A model generated the notes under the pieces. The model had not been told where the DNA came from. It was given only the letters and a program-made list of their open reading frames with translations, and did no database searches. A DNA stretch of 64,000 nucleotides from NCBI GenBank assembly GCA_035501495.1, contig DATJWB010000138.1, positions 1-64,000 of the forward strand. Direction: 5' to 3'. Both the position numbers and the translations under genes were made by a program. The first letter of the stretch is position 1. Every line of letters begins with the position of its first letter. This document shows, in pieces, positions 53,245 through 63,322 of the stretch. Origin of the DNA: JAIQFL01 sp035501495 (GTDB lineage: Bacteria > Acidobacteriota > Terriglobia > Bryobacterales > Bryobacteraceae).

Positions 53245-53713
53245 GCCTGGCGCGGCCGTGGCCGAGGGCCAGATGCAGCGCCGCCGGGTGCTGGCCTGGT
53301 TATCGAGCATGGGCCTGTTCGGGTCGACAGTGCTCGCGGTGATCTCCGACCTGGTCTTCTTCAAGCCGCGTGTGACCTACAGCCCGAGCGCCCGCTTCAG
53401 CATCGGCAAACCGGAGGACTTCCCGCCCGGCACGCGGATCGCACGCGAGAACGACCGGGTCTGCATCGTGCGGGACGGCAATAGGCTGGCCGCCATCTCC
53501 ACCACCTGCACGCATCTTGGCTGCATCGTCTCCATTGCGGACACGGGTTTCGCCTGCCCGTGCCACGGTTCGCGTTACGACCAGGACGGCAACGTGACCG
53601 GCGGTCCCGCGCCCAAGCCGCTGCCCTGGTACAAGGTGAGCCTCGCGCCCAACGGCGAAATCGAGGTGGACAAGAACACGGAAATCGAGCCCGGGAGCTA
53701 CTTCAACGTATGA
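53219..53713 (+). CDS. Rieske iron-sulfur protein of bc-type complex
   Basis: A 164-residue Rieske protein. One N-terminal helix (VLAWLSSMGLFGSTVLAVIS) anchors it, and the [2Fe-2S] ligands are in CTHLGC (97-102) and CPCHGS (113-118). It transfers electrons from quinol at cytochrome b to the cytochrome c partner. ATG 53219 overlaps the previous gene by 26 nt, and the stop overlaps the cytochrome b start (ATGA). Confidence 0.92.
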   Translation: MSVATKSHEPGAAVAEGQMQRRRVLAWLSSMGLFGSTVLAVISDLVFFKPRVTYSPSARFSIGKPEDFPPGTRIARENDRVCIVRDGNRLAAISTTCTHLGCIVSIADTGFACPCHGSRYDQDGNVTGGPAPKPLPWYKVSLAPNGEIEVDKNTEIEPGSYFNV

Positions 53714-54951
53714 GCAACCCCATCCGCGATCTGCCGACCAACGTGTGGAATTCGATTTTCCGCCACCCGTTGCCCTCCAACGATCTGGAGCGCGCGCAGA
53801 CCAGCTTCTCCAATTTCTTCCTGCACCTGCATCCAGTGAAGGTCAACCGGAACACGCTGCGGCCCATGTATACCATGGGGCTCGGCCTGATCTCGCTGTT
53901 TCTGTTCCTCATCCTGGTGGTGACGGGCGTGCTGCTGATGTTCTACTACGTCCCTTCCACCACCCAGGCTTACGACCGCATGCTCGACCTGCAGGGCACC
54001 GTGGCTTTCGGCATCTTTCTGCGGAACATGCACCGTTGGTCGGCGCACGGCATGGTGGCGATGGTCTTCCTGCACATGTGCCGGGTGTTCTTTACGGGCG
54101 CATATAAGAAGCCGCGGGAGTTCAACTGGGTGCTGGGCGTGGTGCTGCTGTTGGTGACGCTGTTCCTGAGCTTCACCGGGTACCTGCTGCCCTGGGACCA
54201 ACTGGCCTTTTGGGCGATCACCGTGGGAACCTCGATCGCCGGGTACGCGCCGCTGGTCGGCAGCCAGATGAGATTCCTGCTGCTCGGAGATACGACCGTC
54301 GGCCAGGAAGCGCTGCTGCGATTCTATGTGCTGCATGTGGCCGTGCTTCCCGCCGTTCTGACGCTCCTGATAGCGATTCATTTCTGGCGGATTCGCAAAG
54401 ATGGCGGGCTGTCGCGTCCCGAGCCCGCGCCGGCGCGTGATGTGGGCGTGGTCACCATGCGGATCGAGCCCGGCAAGCGCGTCTTCGGCCTGCAAGGTTT
54501 CGTGCGCGGTCCGTTCACCAAGATCGGCAACACCCCCGAGGATTCGGTCTACAGCTGGCCGAACCTGCTGATGGCCGAGTTGTTCGTCTTCGCCCTGACG
54601 GTATCCATCATTCTGGTGGTCTCGCTGGCCTTCAACGCTCCGCTCGAGCAGCCCGTCAACGTGATGCACCCGCCCAACCCCGCCAAAGCTCCGTGGTATT
54701 TCCTCGGCCTGCAGGAGATGGTCAGCTACTCGGCCTTCTGGGGAGGCATCGGCGTCCCGGGCCTGATGGTCTTAATGCTCTTCCTGGTGCCTTACATCGA
54801 TCGCGGCACCAAGGGCGTGGGTTTATGGTTCTCGCGCGAACGCCTGCTGGCCAACACGATCTTTCTATCGCTGGCGATCCTGAACGTAATCTTCATCATC
54901 ATCGGCACGTTCTTCCGCGGGCCCAACTGGACTTTCGTTTCGCCGTTCTGA
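53710..54951 (+). CDS. Cytochrome b of bc/b6f-type complex
   Basis: A 413-residue membrane protein combining a b6-like N-terminal part (haem histidines in HRWSAHGMVAMVFLHM and LHVAVLPAVLTLLIAIH, GYLLPWDQ in between) and a subunit IV-like C-terminal part. The Qo motif usually PEWY reads APWYFLGLQEM here, a variant seen in other bacterial cytochromes of this type. It receives electrons from quinol. The neighbouring seven-haem cytochrome takes the place of cytochrome c1. Confidence 0.9.
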   Translation: MSNPIRDLPTNVWNSIFRHPLPSNDLERAQTSFSNFFLHLHPVKVNRNTLRPMYTMGLGLISLFLFLILVVTGVLLMFYYVPSTTQAYDRMLDLQGTVAFGIFLRNMHRWSAHGMVAMVFLHMCRVFFTGAYKKPREFNWVLGVVLLLVTLFLSFTGYLLPWDQLAFWAITVGTSIAGYAPLVGSQMRFLLLGDTTVGQEALLRFYVLHVAVLPAVLTLLIAIHFWRIRKDGGLSRPEPAPARDVGVVTMRIEPGKRVFGLQGFVRGPFTKIGNTPEDSVYSWPNLLMAELFVFALTVSIILVVSLAFNAPLEQPVNVMHPPNPAKAPWYFLGLQEMVSYSAFWGGIGVPGLMVLMLFLVPYIDRGTKGVGLWFSRERLLANTIFLSLAILNVIFIIIGTFFRGPNWTFVSPF

Positions 54952-54961
54952 GAGGACCCCT

Positions 54962-56755
54962 ATGCGACTGGCACTGGCAATTGCAAGCTTCGTGATTCTG
55001 ATCGTACATGGCGTGGTCTTCTACGATCAGTTCGTGCACCGTTGGGAGAAGCACCAGACAGCCTACTTCGAGCAGGCGCGTTCGCTCACCACGCGGCCCC
55101 AGGAGCGCGCCGAACTGGAAGCGCGCGCCCCACGGATCCAGCAGGTCATCGTCACCAGCTTCGGCGACACGCACGTGGACCGCTGCACCACCTGTCACCT
55201 GGCGGCTGACGATCCGCGCTTCGCCGGTCATGGCGAACCGCTGAAGACTCATCCTTTCTCCGCTGAGATGGGCGACGTCCAGCGCAACGGCCGCTGGGAG
55301 CGCCGTCACAAGTTCACGGATTTCGGCTGCACCGTGTGTCACGACGGCCAGGGCCGCGGGCTGGAGACCCGTTACAGCCACGGCGAGGACGAGTTCTGGC
55401 CGTCGCCCATGCTCGGCTACGTGACCCAGGCAACCTGGCGCAAGGACTTCGCCCCGCACCTGAAGGGCAAGGAATACATGGAGGCTAACTGCGCCCAGTG
55501 CCACACCGAAGAGAACTTCAACGGCACTCCTCACGTGAGTCGCGGGCGCAAGCTGTTCTACGCAATGAACTGCTACGGCTGTCATAAGATCGACGGCTTG
55601 AGCGAGGGGACGCTGGGGCCCGATCTTACCGAGGCCGGCAAGAAGTTCAAGATCGATTACCTCTGGGAGTCGATCGTCGAGCCTCGCGCCAACCTGGCCA
55701 CGTCGTTCATGCCGAAGTTCAACCTGAGCGATGACGACGTCAAGGCGTTGGTGATCTTCCTCAAGAGCCGGCGCGGAGTGAATTTCGCGGAAACTTCGCT
55801 CGACCGCTACAAGGCGCACATCGAGAATATCTCCGTGGTGATCCCGCCCGGCACTGCCGGGGAAAAGGCCGGTGAGCAGTTGATCCACGACCGCGCCTGC
55901 ACCGCCTGCCACAAACTGAAGGACCTGGATGGAGGCGTGGCCCCGGATCTTTCCTACGAAGGCCTGATCCGCGACGGCGAATGGCTGATGGCGCACTTCA
56001 AGAACCCGCGATCCCGCGTGCCCGATTCGATCATGCCGACGTTCCGCTTTCCGGACGAGGACTTCCAGCTCATCAGCACCTATCTGGTGACCCTGAAGAC
56101 GCCCGCACCCAAAATGAATGGCGAAGAGACTTACAAGGCGCTGTGCGCCCGCTGCCACGGCGAAAAGGGTGACGGCAACGGCAAGGTGGCCTGGTATATC
56201 GACCCCTCGCCGCGCGACTTCACCAAGAAGTCCTTCATGAGCACCAAGCCTCGCGAGCGCTTCCTCGAATCCATCCGCGAGGGCGTGCCGGGGACATCCA
56301 TGCCCGCGTGGGGCAAGGTAATCGGCGATGAGCAAAGCGGCGCCGCGCTTGACTACGTGATGCAGGCCTTCAACCACGAGCCGGCGCAACTGCCTAAGGG
56401 CCGCAAGGTGCCGGATCAGAATCCGGTGGCGTCGCGCCCGCAGTCGATCGCGCACGGCGAACAGATTTTCCTGCAGCGCTGCACGGGTTGCCACGGGCGA
56501 AAGGCCGACGGGAAGGGGCCCAATTCGCTCGACATCCTGCCGCACCCGCGCAATCTGCGGAACAGTTGGTTTGTCGATCACCTGAGCGACCGCCGCATGA
56601 TGGAGTCCATCCTTTATGGCGTGCAAGGCACCGCCATGCCGCCATGGATCGACATGATCTCGCAGCAGGACGCCGGAGACATTATGAATTTCATTCGCAG
56701 TCTGAATCCCAAACCAGGGAGCCAGCAAGGGAGCCAGCACTATGCCAGAAGGTAG
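54962..56755 (+). CDS. Seven-haem membrane-anchored cytochrome c
   Basis: A 597-residue protein with an N-terminal anchor (LALAIASFVILIVHGVVFY) and seven CxxCH sites: CTTCH 75, CTVCH 123, CAQCH 177, CYGCH 204, CTACH 313, CARCH 395 and CTGCH 507. The last two lie in class I-type domains with downstream methionines (SMPAW, AMPPW) suited to axial binding. It starts 10 nt after cytochrome b and overlaps ccoN. Because no separate cytochrome c1 or CcoP is encoded nearby, it probably links the Rieske/cytochrome b complex to the oxidase. Confidence 0.9.
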   Translation: MRLALAIASFVILIVHGVVFYDQFVHRWEKHQTAYFEQARSLTTRPQERAELEARAPRIQQVIVTSFGDTHVDRCTTCHLAADDPRFAGHGEPLKTHPFSAEMGDVQRNGRWERRHKFTDFGCTVCHDGQGRGLETRYSHGEDEFWPSPMLGYVTQATWRKDFAPHLKGKEYMEANCAQCHTEENFNGTPHVSRGRKLFYAMNCYGCHKIDGLSEGTLGPDLTEAGKKFKIDYLWESIVEPRANLATSFMPKFNLSDDDVKALVIFLKSRRGVNFAETSLDRYKAHIENISVVIPPGTAGEKAGEQLIHDRACTACHKLKDLDGGVAPDLSYEGLIRDGEWLMAHFKNPRSRVPDSIMPTFRFPDEDFQLISTYLVTLKTPAPKMNGEETYKALCARCHGEKGDGNGKVAWYIDPSPRDFTKKSFMSTKPRERFLESIREGVPGTSMPAWGKVIGDEQSGAALDYVMQAFNHEPAQLPKGRKVPDQNPVASRPQSIAHGEQIFLQRCTGCHGRKADGKGPNSLDILPHPRNLRNSWFVDHLSDRRMMESILYGVQGTAMPPWIDMISQQDAGDIMNFIRSLNPKPGSQQGSQHYARR

Positions 56756-58166
56756 CGCGACGCAACTGGAAGCCGCGAAGCGCGGGTCCGTCACACCGCC
56801 GGACCTGCACTCCGATACCACCGCGAAGTGGTTTCTGATGAGTTCGGTTTCCTATTTCTTTATTGTCGGAATCATCGCCCTGACGATCGCGGCCAAGTTC
56901 GTATGGCCGGAGCTGTTGGGCACCGTGCCGGCGCTGTCGTACGGACGTCTACGGCCGCTGCACGTCAACGGCATGCTGTTCGGATGGCTGTTGGCGGCGG
57001 ACATGGGGCTCAGCTACTACATCATTCCGCGGTTGTGCGGAGTGAAGCTGTGGAGCGAGAAGCTGGGCGTGGCCACGGCGACGCTCTGGAACGTCATCAT
57101 CCTGGGCGCGGTGTTTTCATTGATGTCCGGTTACAACCAGGGCCTGGAGTATGCCGAGTTGCCCTTGCCGCTCGACGTGCTGGTGGTGATCGCGTGGGTG
57201 ATGTACGGCATCAACATCTTCGGCACCATCGCCACCCGCAAATACGAGCAGATGTACGTCACCATCTGGTACACCATGGGCTGCATCCTTTGGACCGCGT
57301 TTGTGTACATCACGGGCAACTTCGCGGTGGAGTTCGCCACCGGCACCAACCAGGCAAACCTGAACTGGATGTACGTGCACAACGCCGTGGGCCTGATCTT
57401 CACGCCGATCGGGCTGGGAATCGCGTATTACTTCATTCCGCGATCGTCCAACACGCCGCTCTACAGCCACCGGCTCTCGATGATCGGCTTCTGGTCGCTG
57501 GCATTCGTGTACGTCTGGACCGGCGCCCATCACATGATCCACGGGCCCATCTCGCAGTGGCTGCAGACCATCGCCATCACCTTCTCGCTGATGCTGCTGA
57601 TTCCGGTGTGGGCGGTAGTGTGGAACTTCTTCGCAACCATCAAGGGCCAGTGGCAGCAATTGCGCGAGAACGTGCCGCTGAAGTTCCTGATGTCCGGCAC
57701 CGTCTTCTACCTGCTCACCTGCTTCCAGGGCCCCATGCACAGCCTGCGCAGCGTGAACGCGATCGTCTCGAAGACCGACTGGATCCCCGGCCACGCTCAC
57801 ATGGCGGTGCTGGGCTGCTTCTCGTTCTTCGCCATCGCCGGCACCTACTACATCGTGCCGCGTATGTGGCGCACCTCGCTGCACAGCGACAAGCTGGCCA
57901 ACTGGACGTTCTGGTTCATGATGGTCGGCGGCCTGGGCTTCTTCGTCACCTTGTGGCTGGGCGGCTTCTGGCAGGGCTGGCAGTGGAACAACCCGTCGAT
58001 CCCGTTCATCGACACGGTGGTCGCGTTGAAGCCGGTCTGGCTGGTGCGCTTCTTCTCCGGATGTTTGCTGTTCTGCGGGATCGTCACCTTCGCGTATAAC
58101 GTCCTGGCTACGGTGGTCGGATCGAGGAACCTGGCGGCCACCGAAGGAGGCGCCCATGTTGCATAG
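56742..58166 (+). CDS. ccoN: cbb3-type cytochrome c oxidase subunit I (CcoN)
   Basis: A 474-residue catalytic subunit with about twelve helices. Haem and CuB histidines are recognisable in RPLHVNGMLFGW, WTGAHHMIHG and GHAHMAVLGC. Haem-copper oxidase of the C family, reducing oxygen with high affinity. It begins 14 nt before the end of the seven-haem gene, at ATG 56742. Confidence 0.92.
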   Translation: MPEGSATQLEAAKRGSVTPPDLHSDTTAKWFLMSSVSYFFIVGIIALTIAAKFVWPELLGTVPALSYGRLRPLHVNGMLFGWLLAADMGLSYYIIPRLCGVKLWSEKLGVATATLWNVIILGAVFSLMSGYNQGLEYAELPLPLDVLVVIAWVMYGINIFGTIATRKYEQMYVTIWYTMGCILWTAFVYITGNFAVEFATGTNQANLNWMYVHNAVGLIFTPIGLGIAYYFIPRSSNTPLYSHRLSMIGFWSLAFVYVWTGAHHMIHGPISQWLQTIAITFSLMLLIPVWAVVWNFFATIKGQWQQLRENVPLKFLMSGTVFYLLTCFQGPMHSLRSVNAIVSKTDWIPGHAHMAVLGCFSFFAIAGTYYIVPRMWRTSLHSDKLANWTFWFMMVGGLGFFVTLWLGGFWQGWQWNNPSIPFIDTVVALKPVWLVRFFSGCLLFCGIVTFAYNVLATVVGSRNLAATEGGAHVA

Positions 58167-58725
58167 AGCGGATCGCAGCGCCACTTTTGCGGTGGTCGCA
58201 GCTTTGGGCCTGTTCTTTATCGGAGGCCTCCTCACCACCGTAGTGCCGCCGCTGGTAGACAAGAGCTGGGGACGTCCGTTCGAAAACAGCGACCCCTCCA
58301 AGGGCCCCACTGGCAAGCTGAAGCCTTATACCGAGGTGGAACTGAAGGGCCGCGCCATCTACGTGCGCGAAGGCTGCTGGTATTGCCACACCCAGCAGAC
58401 CCGGACCCTGGTGGCCGACACGAAGCGGAGCGGCTGGCGCGGCGTGGACTCGCCCATTTCCACGCCCGACGAGTTCGTATACGACAAGCCGCACATGTTC
58501 GGCACCAAGCGCACCGGGCCCGACCTGTCACGCGTGGGCGGGAAGTACAACACGCAGTGGCACCGCACGCATTTCCGCAATCCGCGCGATCTGGTGGCGG
58601 GATCGGTGATGCCACCCTTCCCGTGGATCGCCAATAACGAAGAGGAATTCACCGCGCTGGTGGCCTACCTGCAAACTCTCGGGCGCGCCAAAGACTGGCG
58701 GCCGGACAAGGACTACGAGCAATGA
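58156..58725 (+). CDS. ccoO: cbb3-type oxidase monohaem subunit (CcoO)
   Basis: A 189-residue membrane-anchored cytochrome c. An N-terminal helix precedes REGCWYCHTQQTRTL, the single CxxCH, and a later methionine (SVMPPFPW) serves as axial ligand. EFVYDKPHMFGTKRTGPDLS is the CcoO hallmark. It overlaps ccoN by 11 nt. Confidence 0.9.
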   Translation: MLHRADRSATFAVVAALGLFFIGGLLTTVVPPLVDKSWGRPFENSDPSKGPTGKLKPYTEVELKGRAIYVREGCWYCHTQQTRTLVADTKRSGWRGVDSPISTPDEFVYDKPHMFGTKRTGPDLSRVGGKYNTQWHRTHFRNPRDLVAGSVMPPFPWIANNEEEFTALVAYLQTLGRAKDWRPDKDYEQ

Positions 58726-58910
58726 ACGACTATACCTGGCCGAGCGTCTATTTCGCGTATCTGTTCTTCGCCCTGTGCTTCTTCCTGGCGGTGTTCTTCT
58801 TTATCCGCTCCTGGAAGGACGGCTACTGGAGCCGCGACGGCGAAGACATCAAGTACCAACTGTTCGACGAAGACGCCAGTGGCGCAAACCTGAAGGAGCA
58901 GTCCCGATGA
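58722..58910 (+). CDS. Small membrane subunit of cbb3 oxidase (CcoQ/CcoS-like)
   Basis: A 62-residue protein with one helix (SVYFAYLFFALCFFLAVFFF) then WSRDGEDIKYQLFDEDASG. Its C-terminal motif matches the protein at 53044, so the two are related paralogues. The position after CcoO is that of CcoQ. It overlaps both neighbours by 4 nt. Confidence 0.7.
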   Translation: MNDYTWPSVYFAYLFFALCFFLAVFFFIRSWKDGYWSRDGEDIKYQLFDEDASGANLKEQSR

Positions 58911-59200
58911 CCCCGTCCGAACCCAAACTCAAAGAATACGCCGATGGATGGATCAAGGAACGCGAAGGCACCACAGTTCCTGGCTTCCTGAAGCTTGCCT
59001 ACATCGTCATCGCCCTCGGAGCGGCCGCCTATTTCTTTCTGTTCATGTACGGCGAGGTCGATCACTCCGAACGCGGCCCCCTGGTGCGTGCCATGAATGC
59101 CGCCACCCAGGCCTCCGGCGGGCTGATGTATGCCATCGCCGCGATGATCGTGATCTACGGCATCATCCTGGTGATCTTCTCGTTCGGCAAGCACGATTGA
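58907..59200 (+). CDS. Hypothetical two-helix membrane protein
   Basis: A 97-residue protein with two helices (LKLAYIVIALGAAAYFFLFM and LMYAIAAMIVIYGIILVIFS) separated by a short periplasmic loop. I do not recognise a family; the pattern Y-G-E-V-D-H-S-E-R-G-P-L is distinctive and may be shared by other acidobacterial oxidase operons. ATG 58907 overlaps the previous stop. Confidence 0.7.
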   Translation: MTPSEPKLKEYADGWIKEREGTTVPGFLKLAYIVIALGAAAYFFLFMYGEVDHSERGPLVRAMNAATQASGGLMYAIAAMIVIYGIILVIFSFGKHD

Positions 59201-59209
59201 GGGGGCGCG

Positions 59210-61105
59210 ATGCAGAACGGTTTCTATGAAGTGCGGGTGCCGGACTCGACCGGCTACTGGATCGAGATGGTGAAGTGCCGGCACGCCTGTCCGGTCCACA
59301 CCGATGCCTGCGGATACGTGACGGCCATCGCCGAAGGCCGCTACCAGGACGCTTACCGCATCGCCCGCGCCACCAATCCGTTCGCATCCATCTGCGGGCG
59401 CGTCTGCGGGGCGCCTTGCGAGGCCAACTGCCGGCGCGGCGACCTGGACGCTCCGGTTTCGATCCGGCCGTTGAAGCGATTCGTCACCGAGCGCTTCGGT
59501 CCCGAGGCCGGCGACTATGCGGCTCACCGCGATGGCGCCAACACCGCCATGCTGCCCCCTAATCGTAATGGCGCCGAAGGCTACTCAGAGCGCATCGCCG
59601 TGATCGGCGCGGGCGTTTCGGGACTGACGGTAGCCCACGACCTGGTTCGCATGGGTTACAAGGTCACCGTCTTTGAATCGGAAGCGGAGCCCGGCGGTAT
59701 GCTGACGGCGGGCGTCCCGGTCTTTCGCCTGCCACGCGAACTGGTGCGCCACGAAATCAACGCCATCCTGTCGCTGGGCGTCGAGCTGAAGTGCAATCAG
59801 CGCCTGGGGCGCGACTTCTCGATCTCCAGCCTGCGCCGCGAGGGCTACCGCGCCATCTTCCTGGGGATCGGACTTCCCAAAGGCCGCAAACTGCCGCTGC
59901 CCGGCAGCGACACACCGGGCGTGATCGACGGCATGGATTTTCTCCGCGCCTTCAACGCCGGCAAGCCTCTGCCGCTCGGCCGCCGCGTAGTGGTGATCGG
60001 CGGCGGCAACGTGGCGTACGACGTGGCCCGCTCGGCGGTCCGGCCCGGGCACGACGAGCATATCGCCTACGACGTCGCGCGTTCCGCCCTGCGTCTCAGC
60101 GGCGACAAGGAAGTGCACGTGGTGTGCCTGGAAAGCCGCGAAGAGATGCCTGCCGATGAAGTCGAGGTCATCGAGGGTGCGGAAGAGGGCGTGGTCCTGC
60201 ACAATCAACGCGGACCGCGCGCCATCCTGCACGACAACGGCACGGTCACCGGCCTGCGCACCGTCCGTTGCACCGCGGTCTTCGACGCGCAGCAGCGCTT
60301 CAACCCTTCCTACGACGAATCGCACGTGGAGGACATTGCCGCCGATAGCGTAATCTTCGCCATCGGCCAGTCCTCCGACCTCGCTTTCCTCGATCCGGCA
60401 GAAGGCGTGGAAAGCGAGCGCGGCCTGATCAAAGTAAATCGCGAGACCTACCAGACTACGGCGCCTGATGTCTTCGCCTGCGGCGATATCGCACATGGGC
60501 CGCGGCTGTTCATCGACGCCATCGCGTCGGCGCAGATCGCGGCGCGGTCGATGCACGACTTCCTGCGGGGCACGCGTACGGACGTGGTGGTGCGGAAGGA
60601 GTGGCGTCCAGCGGCGTATACCATGGCCGAGGGCTGGAACACGATTCCACGGTCGAACCCGCGGGCGCTCGAAAGCGACCGCCGCGCGGCGTCGTGCGAG
60701 ATCGTGGAGGAGTGTTTTGGCGAGGCCGAGGCCCGGCGCCAAGGATCCCGCTGCCTGCGGTGCAACGTCAACACGGTCTTCGATACCTCGAAATGCGTGG
60801 CCTGTAACGGCTGCGTGGACGTCTGCCCGGAAAACCTGATCCGGCTCGTCGGGTTGAGCAAGCTGATTCAGGATGACGGCTGGAAGGCGAAAGCGGCCGA
60901 GGCATTCGGCGATCTGAGTGGCTATTCGGCAGAGCAACTCGATGAGCTGGGTGGAGTGATGATGAAGGACGAGACGAGTTGCATTCGCTGCAGCTTGTGC
61001 GCCTCGCGGTGTCCGACCCATGCGATTGAGATGAAGCACTTCGACTTCGCCTACCAGTGCGTGACGGTGGACTCACGGAACCCCAAGGTGGTGTATGCAA
61101 GCTGA
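59210..61105 (+). CDS. GltD-like FAD/iron-sulfur oxidoreductase
   Basis: A 631-residue flavoprotein. The N-terminal domain has CRHACPVHTDACGY and CGRVCGAPCEANC, the GltD-type [4Fe-4S] ligands. FAD binding starts AVIGAGVSGLTVAHDLVRMG and NAD(P)H binding at VVVIGGGNVAYDVARSAVR. An internal duplication is visible: AYDVARSAVR is repeated as AYDVARSALR after 9 residues. The C-terminus has two ferredoxin motifs, CVACNGCVDVCP and CIRCSLCASRCP. It would move electrons from NAD(P)H to a protein or quinone partner, and lies in the cbb3 operon 9 nt after the hypothetical protein. Confidence 0.85.
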   Translation: MQNGFYEVRVPDSTGYWIEMVKCRHACPVHTDACGYVTAIAEGRYQDAYRIARATNPFASICGRVCGAPCEANCRRGDLDAPVSIRPLKRFVTERFGPEAGDYAAHRDGANTAMLPPNRNGAEGYSERIAVIGAGVSGLTVAHDLVRMGYKVTVFESEAEPGGMLTAGVPVFRLPRELVRHEINAILSLGVELKCNQRLGRDFSISSLRREGYRAIFLGIGLPKGRKLPLPGSDTPGVIDGMDFLRAFNAGKPLPLGRRVVVIGGGNVAYDVARSAVRPGHDEHIAYDVARSALRLSGDKEVHVVCLESREEMPADEVEVIEGAEEGVVLHNQRGPRAILHDNGTVTGLRTVRCTAVFDAQQRFNPSYDESHVEDIAADSVIFAIGQSSDLAFLDPAEGVESERGLIKVNRETYQTTAPDVFACGDIAHGPRLFIDAIASAQIAARSMHDFLRGTRTDVVVRKEWRPAAYTMAEGWNTIPRSNPRALESDRRAASCEIVEECFGEAEARRQGSRCLRCNVNTVFDTSKCVACNGCVDVCPENLIRLVGLSKLIQDDGWKAKAAEAFGDLSGYSAEQLDELGGVMMKDETSCIRCSLCASRCPTHAIEMKHFDFAYQCVTVDSRNPKVVYAS

Positions 61106-61152
61106 CTTCCGCCCGCCTCTGGCTTCTGGCCACTTTGCCCGTCGCGCACGCT

Positions 61153-61284
61153 TGTGGCGCAGGCACTCTTGCCTGCCGCGCCGGCACTCATGCCGACGCT
61201 TTTTGCCGGGAGTCAGCAGATCACTGCGAGCCAAAAGCGCCGAGACGAGTCTCGGCGCGGCAGACACGAGTGTCTGCGCCACAT
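61153..61284. repeat. Inverted-repeat intergenic element, copy 2
   Basis: A 132-bp element with ends TGTGGCGCAG and TGCGCCACA. The 28-bp terminal arms match in 25 positions. The internal GGCACTCATGCC, GACGCTTTTT and AAAAGCGCCG segments agree with copy 1 at 46096-46258, whereas the loop differs and is shorter. It lies in the 183-bp gap between the flavoprotein and SafE-like genes. Confidence 0.8.
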
Positions 61285-61288
61285 AAAT

Positions 61289-61964
61289 ATGACGGCCGCC
61301 GAATTCAGTCTCGTCTTCGTTTTGGGCCTCGCCAGCAGTGTGCATTGTCTGGGGATGTGCGGACCGATCGTGCTGTCCTACAGCATTGGCCTTCGCGGCC
61401 CCCGCCTGTCGGCGCACCTCGCCTACAACGCGGGCCGCATCCTCACCTACATGCTGTTGGGGGCCGTCGCAGGGGCGGCCGGACGAGGCATCGGCATGCT
61501 GGGACAACTCGCGGGGCTGGCTTCGGGCGCGCGCATCTTTGCCGGAGCCGCCATGATCCTGGCCGGGGTTCTCATGATTGGCCTCGTGCCATCGAACTCC
61601 TCCTCCTTCGTTCAATTGAAACAGCGGGGCATTACGCGCCGTTTTTCCCGTTCCATCGGTCTTCTGATCCTCGGCGATAGGGCCCGCCACAAGCTCGCGC
61701 TTGGCCTGTTACTGGGCTTTCTGCCCTGCGGGCTGATCTATGCGGCGCTGCTCAAGGCGCTCGAGTCCGCCGGGGCGCTTGCGGGCGCGCTCACCATGCT
61801 GGCATTCGGGTTGGGGACTGCTTCTGCGTTGTTCGCCGCAGGAGTGTTCTGGTCGTTTGCCAGTGCGCGCCTGGGGCGTTGGAGCAACCGGCTCGCGGCC
61901 GTCTGCGTTCTGGTGTTCGGGTTGGTCCTGCTCTGGCGCGGAATTGCCGCGAAGCCGGTGTGTC

Positions 61965-61972
<8 letters not shown>
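61289..61972 (+). CDS. SafE/TauE-like (CcoH-adjacent) membrane protein
   Basis: A 227-residue membrane protein of about six helices. It starts FVLGLASSVHCLGMCGPIVL, containing the cysteine-containing HCLGMCGP motif typical of the urease accessory UreH-like/SafE group found next to cbb3 oxidase genes. It may handle copper or cytochrome c maturation. The start at 61289 follows the repeat element; the longer frame reads into the repeat. It overlaps CcoG by 8 nt. Confidence 0.8.
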
Positions 61973-63178
<1,206 letters not shown>

Positions 63179-63182
<4 letters not shown>

Positions 63183-63322
63183 GACGTGTACCCCTTCTGA
63201 TTCCGTTCCTAGCCCTGGTTTCCTGCATCTTTATCGGAATTCTGATTTATGCCTATTGCGAGACCGTGAAGGCCAAGCCCCAGATGCTCGACGAGCAGGG
63301 ACACGTGATCAGCCTGACATGA
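63179..63322 (+). CDS. 47-residue membrane peptide between ccoG and ccoI
   Basis: A short frame, MRRVPLLIPFLALVSCIFIG and further, with one helix and a hydrophilic tail KAKPQMLDEQGHVISLT. The ATG overlaps the ccoG stop and its own stop (63320-63322) overlaps the ccoI start, which supports translation. The position is that of CcoH, but it is far shorter than CcoH and shows no clear similarity. Confidence 0.55.

Noticed and set aside
54899..56821. 640-residue minus-strand open frame
   Set aside because: Mirror of the seven-haem cytochrome gene, whose CxxCH motifs are on the plus strand.
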